A DNA stretch of 37,607 nucleotides, taken from IMG/VR virus record IMGVR_UViG_3300034061_002582, positions 1 through 37,607 of that record. One strand, given 5' to 3'. The DNA is from a virus. The first letter of the stretch is position 1, and each line of letters opens with the position of its first letter. Both the position numbers and the translations under genes were made by a program. Below are positions 26,833-36,900 of the stretch, piece after piece. The notes beneath the pieces were generated by a model, which was not told where the DNA came from, did not search any database, and worked only from the letters and a program-made list of their open reading frames with translations.

Positions 26833-27905
26833 CAGACTCTCCTCAGTGCATGGGCCGGAAACGGAAGCTCAACCACCTCGCCGTGTGATTCCGGCAACCA
26901 CCAGTCGAGGTTTTCACGAAGACGAAGATCAGCGAGGGCGCGGACCATCTGCTCGCGGCCCTGCTCAACGACCTGCTCTGGCAGCGTCACGACTTGAACG
27001 TCGTGCGGCAGCGAGGTCGAAATGACGATGTAGTGGATCGGCCGTTCGAGGAGGCCGCAGGCTTCCATCCCGGCGCGATACCACGCCTCCGAGAAGCCGT
27101 ATCGGAAGTCAAGCACTGACTTCCAGAAGTTTGCGAGGATGTCGGCCTCGCGAGTCGTCTTGAGGTCTACGACGATGCCGTCGCTCGTCAAGGCGTCGAA
27201 GCGGCAGCGAAGCAGGTGGCCGTCTGCCGTTTCCCAGCGGACGGAGAGTTCCCTCTCCACGATCCGCGACATCAGTTCGCGTGCAGCGGGATGCCGCTTG
27301 ATCGCCTCTGCCTCCAGCCGAAGCTGGCGGGCGAGCTTGGGCGACACCACTGTCGCGTCCGGGCCAGCCTCGTTTTTCGCCCACTCAAGGGCAGTTTTGC
27401 CAACCTGCCCGGTCGGTGTTAGCCTGTCTTCTGGAGGGACCGCCAGCGAGTCAAGGAAGGCATCGCCCTGCTCGAACCACGAGTGGAGCAGCAAGCCATG
27501 CTCTAAGGCATCGCTGCTCTGCTGGGGGATCGTGCGGGCGACGTAGCGGCCGTAGTAAAGCGCAGGCGAGTCAAGGAACGTCTTGACCCGACTGCAATTC
27601 CTATATGACTCGTCCCCGTGATAGTCGGCGTTGCTCTCTCCACGCCGAACATCCGCAACCGAAGGCCCTGCCGACGCAATCGAAAGAAGAGGGTGGCTGA
27701 CGGGACTCGAACCCGCGACCCCTAGAATCACAATCTGGGGGTCGGATAGCCCTTCGGTGGTGCCGATTTTATCGGACTCACCGATTGTGGGGGAACCGCC
27801 CACAGCGGTGCCGCCAAACTGGGGGTTGAGCCCTTCCGGTCCTGCCGGAAAAAAGTCACTTGGGTCTTGCGATGTGCGCCGTAACGCTTCGCCAACTACT
27901 ACCAT
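26832..27905 (-). CDS. RecE/PD-(D/E)XK-type exonuclease; 5' end uncertain
   Basis: The conserved domain starts near YHGDESYRNCSRVKTFL (about 27640 leftward) and carries ALEHGLLLHSWFE, then RCRFDALTSDGIVVDLKTT, where the two Asp and the Lys form the nuclease core of the RecE/DUF3799 type. It should degrade one strand of double-stranded ends for the ERF protein. The coordinates given are the full open frame from ATG 27905, but the first 85-90 codons run through attP and its tRNA-derived sequence and read like a spurious extension. No ATG lies between attP and the domain; a GTG at 27731 lies in the tRNA anticodon. The 5' end therefore needs experiment. Confidence 0.75.
   Translation of the reverse strand: MVVVGEALRRTSQDPSDFFPAGPEGLNPQFGGTAVGGSPTIGESDKIGTTEGLSDPQIVILGVAGSSPVSHPLLSIASAGPSVADVRRGESNADYHGDESYRNCSRVKTFLDSPALYYGRYVARTIPQQSSDALEHGLLLHSWFEQGDAFLDSLAVPPEDRLTPTGQVGKTALEWAKNEAGPDATVVSPKLARQLRLEAEAIKRHPAARELMSRIVERELSVRWETADGHLLRCRFDALTSDGIVVDLKTTREADILANFWKSVLDFRYGFSEAWYRAGMEACGLLERPIHYIVISTSLPHDVQVVTLPEQVVEQGREQMVRALADLRLRENLDWWLPESHGEVVELPFPAHALRRV
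27691..27735 (-). other. attP core: 3' part of a tRNA-His gene
   Basis: On the minus strand this reads as the anticodon loop TTGTGAT (anticodon GTG, His), the 3' anticodon stem, the T arm GGGTTCGAGTCCC and the acceptor strand AGCCACCC. The D arm and 5' acceptor are absent, so it is not a tRNA gene. A stem mismatch at tRNA position 28/42 (C against A) suggests the identity with the host gene ends at the anticodon stem. It lies 170-215 bases upstream of the integrase, as usual for tRNA-targeting integrases. Confidence 0.85.
27736..27903. promoter_or_regulatory. attP right arm and integrase leader
   Basis: This segment contains CCGAT-TTT-ATCGG (27763-27775), a second CCGATT at 27782, and GATTGTG (27783-27789), the inverted copy of CACAATC in the att core. 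These may be arm-type integrase sites or a hairpin. No clear Shine-Dalgarno precedes the integrase ATG. Confidence 0.4.
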
Positions 27906-28710
27906 GATCGACCTCCCTGCCGTCGCCTCTCGCTATTGCGAGCAGCACATCCTTGCCGACGAATACGCGAAGACTCTATTGCGTACCGCTCGGAATTGTC
28001 AACGGTTTACAAACGTAAATGACTTCCTTCGTCACCGCCTCAAGACCGTAAAGCCGATCACGGCGAAGAACGACCGTGCCATGCTGCTGATCTTGATGCG
28101 GTACGCCTACGAGCATGGGATGCTCAAGGAGTACCCTCGCGGAGTCGCGTCCATCAAAGCTCCGAAGGCTCCGACGAAGGCATGGACTTTAGAACAGTGC
28201 TGTACGGCTGTCAAGTCCGCCCGCCAGTGGCGTGGAAAGCGGTTCCGCAACGGTGCGGACAAGGGGGCGTTTCTTGAGTGCTGGATTCGGCTGGGCTACG
28301 CCACCGGAGCCCGCTACGCCGACATCATGGCGTTGCACAAGAAGCACTTTTCGGGAAATAGGCTGTACTACAGCCAGAATAAGACCGGGAACCCGATCTC
28401 CGCAGTGCTGAACGACGGCGTTGTGGCCTGCGTCCGTGAATTGCTGGCGAAAAGCCCGGACGGCAGGGTTCTGGGGTGGGTATGCGGCAAGCGGTGGGCC
28501 ATGCGGACGATGAAGAAGCTGCTGGCGGACTGCGATCTGGAGGGGTCGAGCAAGTGGTTGCGGCGATCTGCCGCCACCCACGTTGAAATGCAGCAGCGTG
28601 GGGCCGCAAAGCTGTTTCTGGGCCACCGCACGCAGGGGCTCGCGGACAAATACTATGTAGATTGGGGGCAGGTTGGGTCGGATTACCCGCCGCCACCAGA
28701 ACTCGCATAG
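27904..28710 (+). CDS. int: Tyrosine recombinase/phage integrase, 268 aa
   Basis: Catalytic blocks: Arg137 in ATGARYADI, Lys160 in SQNKTG, a box-II pattern KWLRRSAATH with Arg220 but Lys217 where His is usual, LGH with His241, and Tyr250 in ADKYYVD. An N-terminal SAM-like region (RYCEQHILADEYAKTLLRTA onward) covers the first 85 residues. It would recombine attP with a host tRNA-His gene, judging from the tRNA fragment upstream. ATG 27904 is the sensible start, since a longer frame would read through attP. Its stop abuts the convergent virion gene. Confidence 0.85.
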   Translation: MIDLPAVASRYCEQHILADEYAKTLLRTARNCQRFTNVNDFLRHRLKTVKPITAKNDRAMLLILMRYAYEHGMLKEYPRGVASIKAPKAPTKAWTLEQCCTAVKSARQWRGKRFRNGADKGAFLECWIRLGYATGARYADIMALHKKHFSGNRLYYSQNKTGNPISAVLNDGVVACVRELLAKSPDGRVLGWVCGKRWAMRTMKKLLADCDLEGSSKWLRRSAATHVEMQQRGAAKLFLGHRTQGLADKYYVDWGQVGSDYPPPPELA

Positions 28711-31700
28711 CTAGTCGAAAAGCGACGGCACCTGCGTGTCGGACTTCCGCCGGGCCTTGCGCTTGCCCTGCTCCTTGCGGGGCTTGCGGGCCTCCCTGCG
28801 CTCTCTGGCGAGGCTGCGTGACACCGCCAACTCTCGCAGGACGCTTGGCGGCACATCCGGCTCCATGTCTTTGGGAATGTACACCTGCTTGAACTCGCGG
28901 GTGTACGGGTCAATCGAACGCTCGATGTCTCGGACGGCTGCGGCCTTCGCCTCCTCGTCGGAAACGTCGCGGAACGAGGTGCCGGTCCCCATGTTCACGA
29001 CGGTCTTCAACCCTCGCGACCACAACGGAGCCTCTCCTCGCAGGTCCGTCAGCGAGCGCAGGGCATACAGCGGGCGAGCGGTAAACGGTGCGTTCTCAAT
29101 CAACGCTTCCGCCAGATACGGAACGTCGAAGCTGCGGTTGCCGGTGATGTTGCGTCCGATGGCGTCGAGCGTAGATGTGGATTCACCAAGCGGTCGGTCG
29201 GTGAAGAAGTCTTGGCCGGAGACTCCTTGCAGCAAAGCCTTGATGGCTGGATGCGTCTGCATCGCAAGCTGGCGAAGCGTCCCGCTCGCACCACCGGCTG
29301 CGTCGATGGTGTTCAGTTCCGAAAATCCCGGAAGCTGGAACTTCGTCCAATATCGCTGCGTTCCGGGAGCGGGCTTTCCGCCCAGCATCTCCGGCAGCGG
29401 GATCGCAAGCTGCGCCCGGAGCGAGGAAGGAATGTACTGCTGGTCGTTCTCGTCTTGGACGTTGTTCGCGGTTTGCAGTATCTGCCCGAAGCGACCACCG
29501 GGCCGCTCGACCAACTGCCGCAGCACCTCGCGGAACATCCTCGACTGGTAGGTGTACCATGGCAGCACGCCCTTGAGGTAGAGCCTCTCGAACTCGCTAA
29601 GGCTCGTCATGTCAACGTGGACGCGCTTCATCGCAGCGGCAGCAGCACTCGGCTCCATGCCCTGCCCGATGAGTGCCATATAGCCGCTGATGCGGTTGAT
29701 GCCGTCCGTCAGGGAGTTGAGCTTCTCGCCCGCCCGCATGATCGGATTCTGCGTCTCGACAAGCGGCTGGAGCTTCGACCTCCAAGTCATGAAGTCCTTG
29801 CCGAACTGCTTCCACGAGCGATCCGCCTGCGGCATTAGCTCGCTGGCTATAGAGGACAGGTTGACCGGCTGTGCCCCAACGATTGGGTCGAGCGCACGCT
29901 TGCCGATGGTGCTGGCCCCGATCTCGAAGCCCGTCGGGCCTTGAATGAGCCCGGTGCCAGCGAGGTCGCCGTAGAACTGCGCAACGCCGTCGTCGCCAGC
30001 GTATCGCGACTGCCTCGACAGCCACTCCCGGAACTTCGTGCTATCCGGCCCTTCACCCATCAAGGACTTGGCGGCGCTGATCGACGCCGGGTCGAAAGCA
30101 CCTTCCAGCCAGTTGCTCACGGCCCCTGAGTAGAGGTCGCGAACCGCACGCGAGGGCCATGTGAGGATCGACCCACGCCACGCCTGCGTGTAGTGGTCGA
30201 GCCAGTTCAGCAGACCGTTTGCCGCTTCTCCGGTGGAGTAGGCATCGCGGGCTCGGGTAAGACGATTGACGGCGTCTTCCGGGATTGAAACGTCTGCCAG
30301 AGAGACGTTGTCGGCCTTCGTCTTCCACAAGCGAGCCAATCGCTCGCGGATGTGCCGCTCGCCTCCGGTCGCACCCTCGTCGTAGGTTCTGGCTCCGATT
30401 CGACGCAGGGCCTCCTTCATGGAGATGTGCCGACCCTTGTCGGTGTAAGGCCCCTGCTCTGCGAACGTGGCAAGAGAGTCGTACATCGTCTTCATCGTCG
30501 CCTCAGACTCGGCTCGGCCGGTCAGGTACGATCCGATGCTTTCGACGGGATGCTGGCCGAACAGCGGGGCCTTCTTCACGACATCGTCCGGGAGGGCGTG
30601 CAGCGTTCGAGCAACGCGCAGGGCCTGCTTCCGCGTGATCGGCGGCTGGCCGGGCTGGATCATCGGCGCGAGCGTGTCGATGATGTGCTGCGCGGCTTCT
30701 TCGTCGCTCCCGGCACCACGCTTGGCACCAGAGACGAACGTGTCCTGCGACAAATCCATGATCGTGTCGCGTCCGCCGGGCAACTGGAAGGCGTCCGTCC
30801 GCCGCAGCATATCGCCAGTAAAGGCAGACAGCGCATCGCCTAGCTTGCGGTCACGCTTGGACTGCATCTCCAGAGCCGCCTCTGCCTTTCGCGGCAGGTA
30901 CTCCGATCCATACTTGTCCACAAGCTCGGCGTCGGTGAGGCCAGCGCGACGAGAGCGATCCAAAGCCTCCTCTCGGAGATTCTTCCATCCGGCGATGTAG
31001 TTCTCTGCGCCGGGCCGTTCGGCAAGCCATGCCCGGTCGCTGGCAGACCACGCATCCTGCGGAGTCTCCATCAGTCGCCCCATGACGCGGTTGCCTTCCT
31101 CCGTGAAGGCGTCTGGGGTCGTCTCGTACAGGCGAGCCCGGTTGTACGCATCGGCGTTGGCGGCGGCAGACCGTGCCGACTTCCGGGCATTGAAGTTGGC
31201 GACCTGCGTCAGTTGTTCTTCCGCGTCCACTGCGCCGCCGACCTTGTTGTCGAGCAGCGAGGCTGTGTATCTGCCCGGAGCGGACCAGCGAGCGGCCTGC
31301 CCAAGCGTGTCTAGGGTGTCGGCGTAGGCGTCACCAAAGCCCTTCCCAAGCCAATCGCCAGTGATCTTGGCATCGCCCAGCGGTAGCCCCAGACCAAAGG
31401 TGTCGGCCAGCCGCTCATTGCGGAACGTATCAAGGTTGTCGCCCAGAAGCCTCCTCGCTGCGTCCTCAGCCTGCTTCGGGTCGTCGGCGTGCCGGATGAG
31501 GTCGTCCAGCGTCACGGCTCTGCGGGCCGTCCTCGTGCCGTACAGAGGGCGTCCAGTGACGGCCGGGTCAAAAGTGCTGACGGTCTTGCGGCCAGCCTTT
31601 TGCAGTTCGTTCATCGTCCGCTTGGCGACCACCGGAATGTCGCCAGCAGCCGCAGCACCCGACGAGATTGCTTTCTTCGTGGCAACGGATGCAGCGTTGT

Positions 31701-32118
31701 CGAGCAGGCCAAGCGATTTCGCCGCCCTGCCCGCCTTCGTCAGTGCCGTCGCTGGACCTGACAGAAAAGAAAGGGGGTCCGTAACCGTGTCGGCAGCGAG
31801 CCCCAGCGCGAATGACCCCCAGTTGTTCTCCTCCGGGACAATGCCGTAGCTCTTGAGCAAGTCCCTGCCGCCGACACGCTCTCCCGGCTTCCCAGCCAGA
31901 ACGCCACGCAGGTAGTCGCCCGGCGCAGACAACGCATCGCCAACCATGCCGACAGTACCGCCAGCAAGCTCGCCAGCCTGACGCAGAACGGAATCCCGCT
32001 CGTATGGCGTGACCTCCGTCTGCTCGACAGGCTCGTCCCGCAGCGCAGCGTCGTCAAACAGCGGAAGATAGCCAGCAGCAGGCTTCCGCTTCGGACGCAG
32101 GTCGTCGTACAGCAGCAT
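28711..32118 (-). CDS. Large virion-associated protein (internal/ejection type), 1135 aa
   Basis: The N terminus has GDALSAPGDYLRGVLAGKPG followed by a DLL, NNWGSFALGLAADTVTDPLSFL stretch, the type of sequence I associate with large internal or ejected phage proteins. The middle is long and helical. A segment near residue 840 (LKGVLPWYTYQSRMFREVLR) is hydrophobic-aromatic and may contact membrane. The C terminus is basic (RKPRKEQGKRKARRKS). ATG 32118 follows AGGTGAGAT. No enzymatic motif is seen. Size and position with two other large genes support a virion role; podovirus-like internal core is a guess. Confidence 0.6.
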   Translation of the reverse strand: MLLYDDLRPKRKPAAGYLPLFDDAALRDEPVEQTEVTPYERDSVLRQAGELAGGTVGMVGDALSAPGDYLRGVLAGKPGERVGGRDLLKSYGIVPEENNWGSFALGLAADTVTDPLSFLSGPATALTKAGRAAKSLGLLDNAASVATKKAISSGAAAAGDIPVVAKRTMNELQKAGRKTVSTFDPAVTGRPLYGTRTARRAVTLDDLIRHADDPKQAEDAARRLLGDNLDTFRNERLADTFGLGLPLGDAKITGDWLGKGFGDAYADTLDTLGQAARWSAPGRYTASLLDNKVGGAVDAEEQLTQVANFNARKSARSAAANADAYNRARLYETTPDAFTEEGNRVMGRLMETPQDAWSASDRAWLAERPGAENYIAGWKNLREEALDRSRRAGLTDAELVDKYGSEYLPRKAEAALEMQSKRDRKLGDALSAFTGDMLRRTDAFQLPGGRDTIMDLSQDTFVSGAKRGAGSDEEAAQHIIDTLAPMIQPGQPPITRKQALRVARTLHALPDDVVKKAPLFGQHPVESIGSYLTGRAESEATMKTMYDSLATFAEQGPYTDKGRHISMKEALRRIGARTYDEGATGGERHIRERLARLWKTKADNVSLADVSIPEDAVNRLTRARDAYSTGEAANGLLNWLDHYTQAWRGSILTWPSRAVRDLYSGAVSNWLEGAFDPASISAAKSLMGEGPDSTKFREWLSRQSRYAGDDGVAQFYGDLAGTGLIQGPTGFEIGASTIGKRALDPIVGAQPVNLSSIASELMPQADRSWKQFGKDFMTWRSKLQPLVETQNPIMRAGEKLNSLTDGINRISGYMALIGQGMEPSAAAAAMKRVHVDMTSLSEFERLYLKGVLPWYTYQSRMFREVLRQLVERPGGRFGQILQTANNVQDENDQQYIPSSLRAQLAIPLPEMLGGKPAPGTQRYWTKFQLPGFSELNTIDAAGGASGTLRQLAMQTHPAIKALLQGVSGQDFFTDRPLGESTSTLDAIGRNITGNRSFDVPYLAEALIENAPFTARPLYALRSLTDLRGEAPLWSRGLKTVVNMGTGTSFRDVSDEEAKAAAVRDIERSIDPYTREFKQVYIPKDMEPDVPPSVLRELAVSRSLARERREARKPRKEQGKRKARRKSDTQVPSLFD

Positions 32119-32121
32119 ATC

Positions 32122-33978
32122 TCACCTGCGAGGGTAGGGAGACTGGTTGCCGCCGGGAACAAAGAGTGGCTGCGAGAGCATGGCGTCCATTTCCTGCTGT
32201 GCCGTCGTGGCCTGCGGCTCGGGAGCGCCGGGAGCCCCAGCCCATGCCGAAGCTGGAGCAGAGCTAAGGCTGTTCCAGATGTCTCCGGCCAAGTCGCCAG
32301 CCCACTGCGCCCATCCGCCAGACTGCTGCGGAGGAGCGACTCCACCAGCGGACGACTGAATGATTACGTCCGCTGTTTGCTCGATCTTCTCCGGCGGAAC
32401 AGTTCCCATTTTCGTCAGGATGCCAATGACAGCGGCCCGTCGCTGCGCAGGGTCGCCAATAGAGAGCGCCGACCCGATTTCTCGCTGGAACTGCTGGGCA
32501 TACGGGACGTTGCCCTGCGGCCCGCCTGCCCTGCCTGTCGCTTCCGCCTCCGCAGCAGCGGCCTTGCCCGCCGCGTCGGACTGCGATGCAGCGAGGGCAA
32601 GGTAGTCGTGGGCGGCTCGCTCGTTCCCAAAGGAACTGTGAACCGCAGCCACCTGCATCGGATCGCCGGTCTGGGCGGCCTGTTGCAGACTCCGCATGTA
32701 CGCCCCCTGAGCCACTCGTGGATTGTTCGCCATCCGCACCATGTTGATGTTGGCCCAGTTGTTGCGGACGTTCTGCTGCCGCAGGCCAGCGTCAAAGCGA
32801 CGGGCCGCGCGGTCGATGTTCCGCAACTGCTGCATACCTTCCGGCGTCTTGGCGGCAGCGTTGATCTCCTCGAACGTGACGAGCGGCTTGCCGCTTTCGT
32901 CCACCAGCCCCTTGTGGCGGGCGTACACCTCGTCGGCAAACTTGTTGCGGCGGCGCTCCTCCATAGCCGTGCGGGTCTTCTCGCTCGGGACGTAGACAAA
33001 GCCGCCCATCGGATTCGCCTCGATGGTGTACTTGCCCTCCATTGAGGCGTGCCGCTTCTGCTCGCGAGCAACGTCGGCCTTGAGCAAGTCCATGTCGTCG
33101 CCGTACTGCGTGGCGTCGATTCCATACGCCTGCGCAAGAGCCATCGTGTGCGAAGCGGAGTTCGCTCCCTGCTCGGGGTCAGCCGCAATGTCAGAAGCCA
33201 GAGACAGCATCTCGGGATTCGGGGCACGAGACGACGTAGAACCGTCCACGTTGTAGGTGGACGTACCGCCGAAACGGTCCATCGGCACTTCCGGGCTGTG
33301 GACATTGCGGGACATCTTCCGCCGCTGCTCCGGCGTGTACTGGCTAATGTCACGCCCCTCCGGCAACGGCTTTCCTGCGGCCTGCCGCGAGCCTGCCAGC
33401 CCGCTCTTTTCTCCCGGCAGCAGGTTGGGGTCTTGCCCTGCTTGGATTCGCGGAGTGGCTCGGGCGGAAGCAACGACTTCGCCCGGCGTCGATCCAGCGA
33501 AGTTCGCAGACAGCCAGTCCTCGTAGGTCATGGTCTGCGTGTGACCGCTTCCCTCATAGCGACTGCGAAGCCGCTTGGCATCGGAAGGGCTCATGGATGC
33601 GAGGTCTGGGACAGGCGCATCCACAGACGGCGGACCGCCAGCAGCCCACGCCTCTTTCCCCCGCTGGCGATCCGCAATCGGCTTCGAGTCATTGGCAACG
33701 CGAGTGCGGAACTCAACGGCAGCACGGGCCTGCTTCTCCTTCTCCGCTGCGTTCTGCGCAGCCAATCGCTTCTCGGCGTCGGGGCTGTAGTCGGGCTCGA
33801 ACTTTCCGGTGGTGCGGTCCAGCACCTCGACCTTCGGCTCGGGCGGGAACATAAATGCAGACTTGTCTCGCTCGTCGTTTGGATCAACGAGAGAAGGGCC
33901 GCGTGCTTCCGCCTGCCGCTGGCGCATCTGCTCCTGTTGGAGTTCGTACAGTCTGCGGGCGATGTCGCTTCCAGCCAT
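32122..33978 (-). CDS. Large Gln/Ala-rich virion-associated protein, 618 aa
   Basis: ATG 33978 follows GGAGGAACTGACAA, three bases after the upstream stop. Starts with a coiled-coil-like stretch (ARRLYELQQEQMRQRQAEAR). The protein is mostly helical and low in motifs, and ends in a Gly/Pro/Ala-rich tail (SAPASAWAGAPGAPEPQ, then MDAMLSQPLFVPGG). Between two large genes on the late strand, it is probably an internal virion or scaffold-like protein, but I recognise no family. Confidence 0.55.
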   Translation of the reverse strand: MAGSDIARRLYELQQEQMRQRQAEARGPSLVDPNDERDKSAFMFPPEPKVEVLDRTTGKFEPDYSPDAEKRLAAQNAAEKEKQARAAVEFRTRVANDSKPIADRQRGKEAWAAGGPPSVDAPVPDLASMSPSDAKRLRSRYEGSGHTQTMTYEDWLSANFAGSTPGEVVASARATPRIQAGQDPNLLPGEKSGLAGSRQAAGKPLPEGRDISQYTPEQRRKMSRNVHSPEVPMDRFGGTSTYNVDGSTSSRAPNPEMLSLASDIAADPEQGANSASHTMALAQAYGIDATQYGDDMDLLKADVAREQKRHASMEGKYTIEANPMGGFVYVPSEKTRTAMEERRRNKFADEVYARHKGLVDESGKPLVTFEEINAAAKTPEGMQQLRNIDRAARRFDAGLRQQNVRNNWANINMVRMANNPRVAQGAYMRSLQQAAQTGDPMQVAAVHSSFGNERAAHDYLALAASQSDAAGKAAAAEAEATGRAGGPQGNVPYAQQFQREIGSALSIGDPAQRRAAVIGILTKMGTVPPEKIEQTADVIIQSSAGGVAPPQQSGGWAQWAGDLAGDIWNSLSSAPASAWAGAPGAPEPQATTAQQEMDAMLSQPLFVPGGNQSPYPRR

Positions 33979-33981
33979 TTG

Positions 33982-36900
33982 TCAGTTCCTCCCAGTCCAG
34001 TTTTGAATCACTTGCGTAGTCGGCACCGACACGCCCATTCGGGAGCCACGAATTCTTGCCAGCGCACGGTCGATGGCACTCTCGTTTGAGAGTGCGTCCA
34101 AAGATGCTCCGTCTGATCCGGGCGGAACGGGCATCGGAGGAACATCAGACGCTTGTGCGCCAGTGCCGCTGCCGCCCATGTTGGACAGGGCCACTAGCCC
34201 GCCGACAGCGCCAGCACCAAGCAGCCAGCGAGGCAGGCTGGAGCGAGGCTTGTTGGGCTCGGGCTTTGGCCTTCTTTCGCCAGACGTCTTCGAGGTCTTC
34301 TTGGGCCCGGAGGTCGTCGCATCGTCCACTTTCTTTGCGTCATCCGCAGCGGCGATTGGCTCCGGCGTGCCGGGCGTAGCAGAATCAACTCTCGGCCCAG
34401 CGTCTGGAGTTGCTGGGGCATCGCCAACCGGCGGCAGCGAACCGGAGCCGTCAACGTCCCCGCCGACTTTAGTTGTCGATGCGGCAGGAAGCCCGGCAGT
34501 CGCCTCAACTGGAGCAAGCGACGGGCTGGCTGCTGCCGGAGCGGGGGCTGTGGTGGTAGCGGGAGCCTTAGATACAGTCGCGTTAGCCGCCTCCATTTCC
34601 TTGCGGACCTTAGCGGCTGCGTCGGCCCCAGCCTTCTTGGCGGCAGACCGGCTCATCCCCTCGTCGCTCGCCTGACGAATCGCCTCCTCGCGTGCAGCGT
34701 CTGCGGCCTCCTTGATCTCTGCCTTGCTGTAGGACTTAGACGGCGCAGGGGCTGCGGGGCCAGCGGGCGGTATATCTGTGGGATCGGAAATGTCGGTCGC
34801 AGACGAAGCTAGGTTTACGTCGCTCGCAAGCGGCTTTTGGCCCGGAAGTCCGACAGGCGGAAGCGATCCGGCAGTGGTTGCCGTCGGTCCCGGAAGCCCA
34901 ACGGGCGGAAGCGATCCGGCAGTTGTGGCCGTCGGTCCCGGAAGCCCGACAGGAGGCAGCGAGCCAGCAGGCACTGGGTTTACGGCAGTCACCGTGACTC
35001 CGGCCTGCGAAGCCGGGACAGTTCTTTGTCTTCCTACAGAGCTTGGAACCCATTCACCCTTAGCCGCATCCCATCGGACAACTCGCCGTGAGACTGGCGC
35101 AGCATCCGCGTCGAGGCCGGATGCAAACGAATCGAGCGTCGGCCCACGCATCGTCACGCTGCCAGCCCGGTCGGCGTCAGTAAGTCCGGGAAGCCCTGCG
35201 GACGGATCGGATACGCTTGCGAAAGCGTTGCTGGCTTGCTGCAACTCGCTCGCTGCGTCCGCGAGCTTCTGCTTCGCCTCAGCAATGGCCTCTGGGCTGT
35301 ACTTGTCGCCCTTCCTCATGGAAGCGCGAACGTATTCAGCGCGAGCGATGTCGTACCGCCCCTGCGCACGCCCAAGCTCGACCCGTCGCTGGTCAAACTC
35401 CTCAACTCCGCTAAACGGATTTTGGCGACCGGACGGCACGCGAAGGCCCGCAGCCTCGCTTGCCAGTTTCGCGAGCCGGGCAGGCTGCGGAAGGTCAGCT
35501 TCGTTCAGATAGACCGGGTTCCCGTTGCCATCCGTCGTTATCCGATTAGTCGTCGCTAGTTCCGTATCGCCGTTTCGTCTCGGAATAAACGGCAGCGCAG
35601 GGGCCTGCTCCGCGACATTCGGGCGGAATCCCTCGAACGGAATCGACGCCGGGTCGCGAGACGTTCCCTGCGGGACGGCGGGCTCAGTGGACACGGGTGC
35701 TGGCAGGTCGCGGGCAGAGCCGTCAGCAAGCTCGTTTCCGCCGTACATCTTCTCGATGTTTCTCGCAGCCTGCTCGCGGGCCATGATGTAGTCGGCAGTG
35801 CCGGGCTCATACGGACCCTTAGACAGCAGCTCGTCAGCGATCTGCTCTGGCGTCATGCCGTACTGGGCAAGCGGGTTGCGTCCACCGAACAGGAACTGCG
35901 CAGCGCCCTGCACTCGCTCAAGAGGCATCCGCCCGCCACGAATCCGTCCTCCCCCTCCGGGAGCATTGGAGGAGAGGTCTGCCTGCGAAACCTCTGTGTC
36001 CTTGCCGCCGACTTCGCCTCCGAACTCGTCTCCGAATTGCGAGACGATCTCCTCACGCTGCGCAGCGAGGTCATCGGGCGAGATTTCAGCCGACGACCTG
36101 TTGAGCCGCTCGGCAGCACGCGGGCGACTTCCACCCGCCAGAACAATCAAGGCGTCATCGTAGTGCCGCCTCTGCCCAAGCGAGTCTCCGCTCGCGTCAG
36201 CACGCTGTTCCAACGCCCCAGATGCACGGTCGCGGCCCTTTAGCCACAAAGGCAGGTCGCGAGTCAGCTTCTTGCTGGCAGCTTCTGCTTTGGCAATCGC
36301 CTTCGCATCACCAGACGCTCTGGCTGCGTCCAGATCGCTTCGCACTCGGTCTACAACATCGTCGCCATGATGCATGCGCAGCCGCGTCTCAAGCGGAAGA
36401 CCGGACGCCTTTCGGGCGTTTGCAGCCGCCGCCTCTGCCTCACGCTGCGCGCCAAGCTGGTCGTCAAGCCAGCTAGGTGGCTCGACGGGCGAGTCGAGTG
36501 CGACTTCGGGCGTCATGGCCCCCTGTCCGCGAAGCGACGGCTGACCCGGACTGGCGAGCGACTGCGAAGAATCCGACGCCTGATTCATAGCCGCACGCAA
36601 CTCAGCTTCGACGGCACGCCGTCGGCGGACGGCGGCTATGGCTGCGGCCCGGTCTGCGGCAGGGGCTTCGCGAATGAGGCTGCGGAGAGTTTCTGCCGTC
36701 TCCGGGTTGTGATATGGGTCCGCAAGAAGCGAGTCGAGTTCCTGCACCAACTCGTCAGCAGCGTTTGCAGGGCGCGCCAGCGACTCAAGCGTCTCGGGCA
36801 GCACGCGGGCGGCACCACCGGATACCTCGACCGCCTCGCGGGCAGAAGGCCCAAGCCTACGGACAATGTCAGCCTGCAAGGCCGAAGGAAGCGAGTTGAA

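Noticed and set aside
27691-27790. Functional tRNA-His gene
   Set aside because: The D arm, 5' acceptor strand and proper 5' anticodon stem are missing; only the 3' part is present, as in an attP site.
27631-27903. N-terminal extension of the integrase through attP
   Set aside because: The frame is open but reads tRNA-derived sequence (LTGLEPATP type), a common artefact; ATG 27904 fits the domain start.
31047-31058. Another copy of the box (TGCGGAGTCT) at 31049-31058
   Set aside because: Only ten bases match, it is antisense inside a virion gene, and no hairpin or start follows; likely chance or codon driven.
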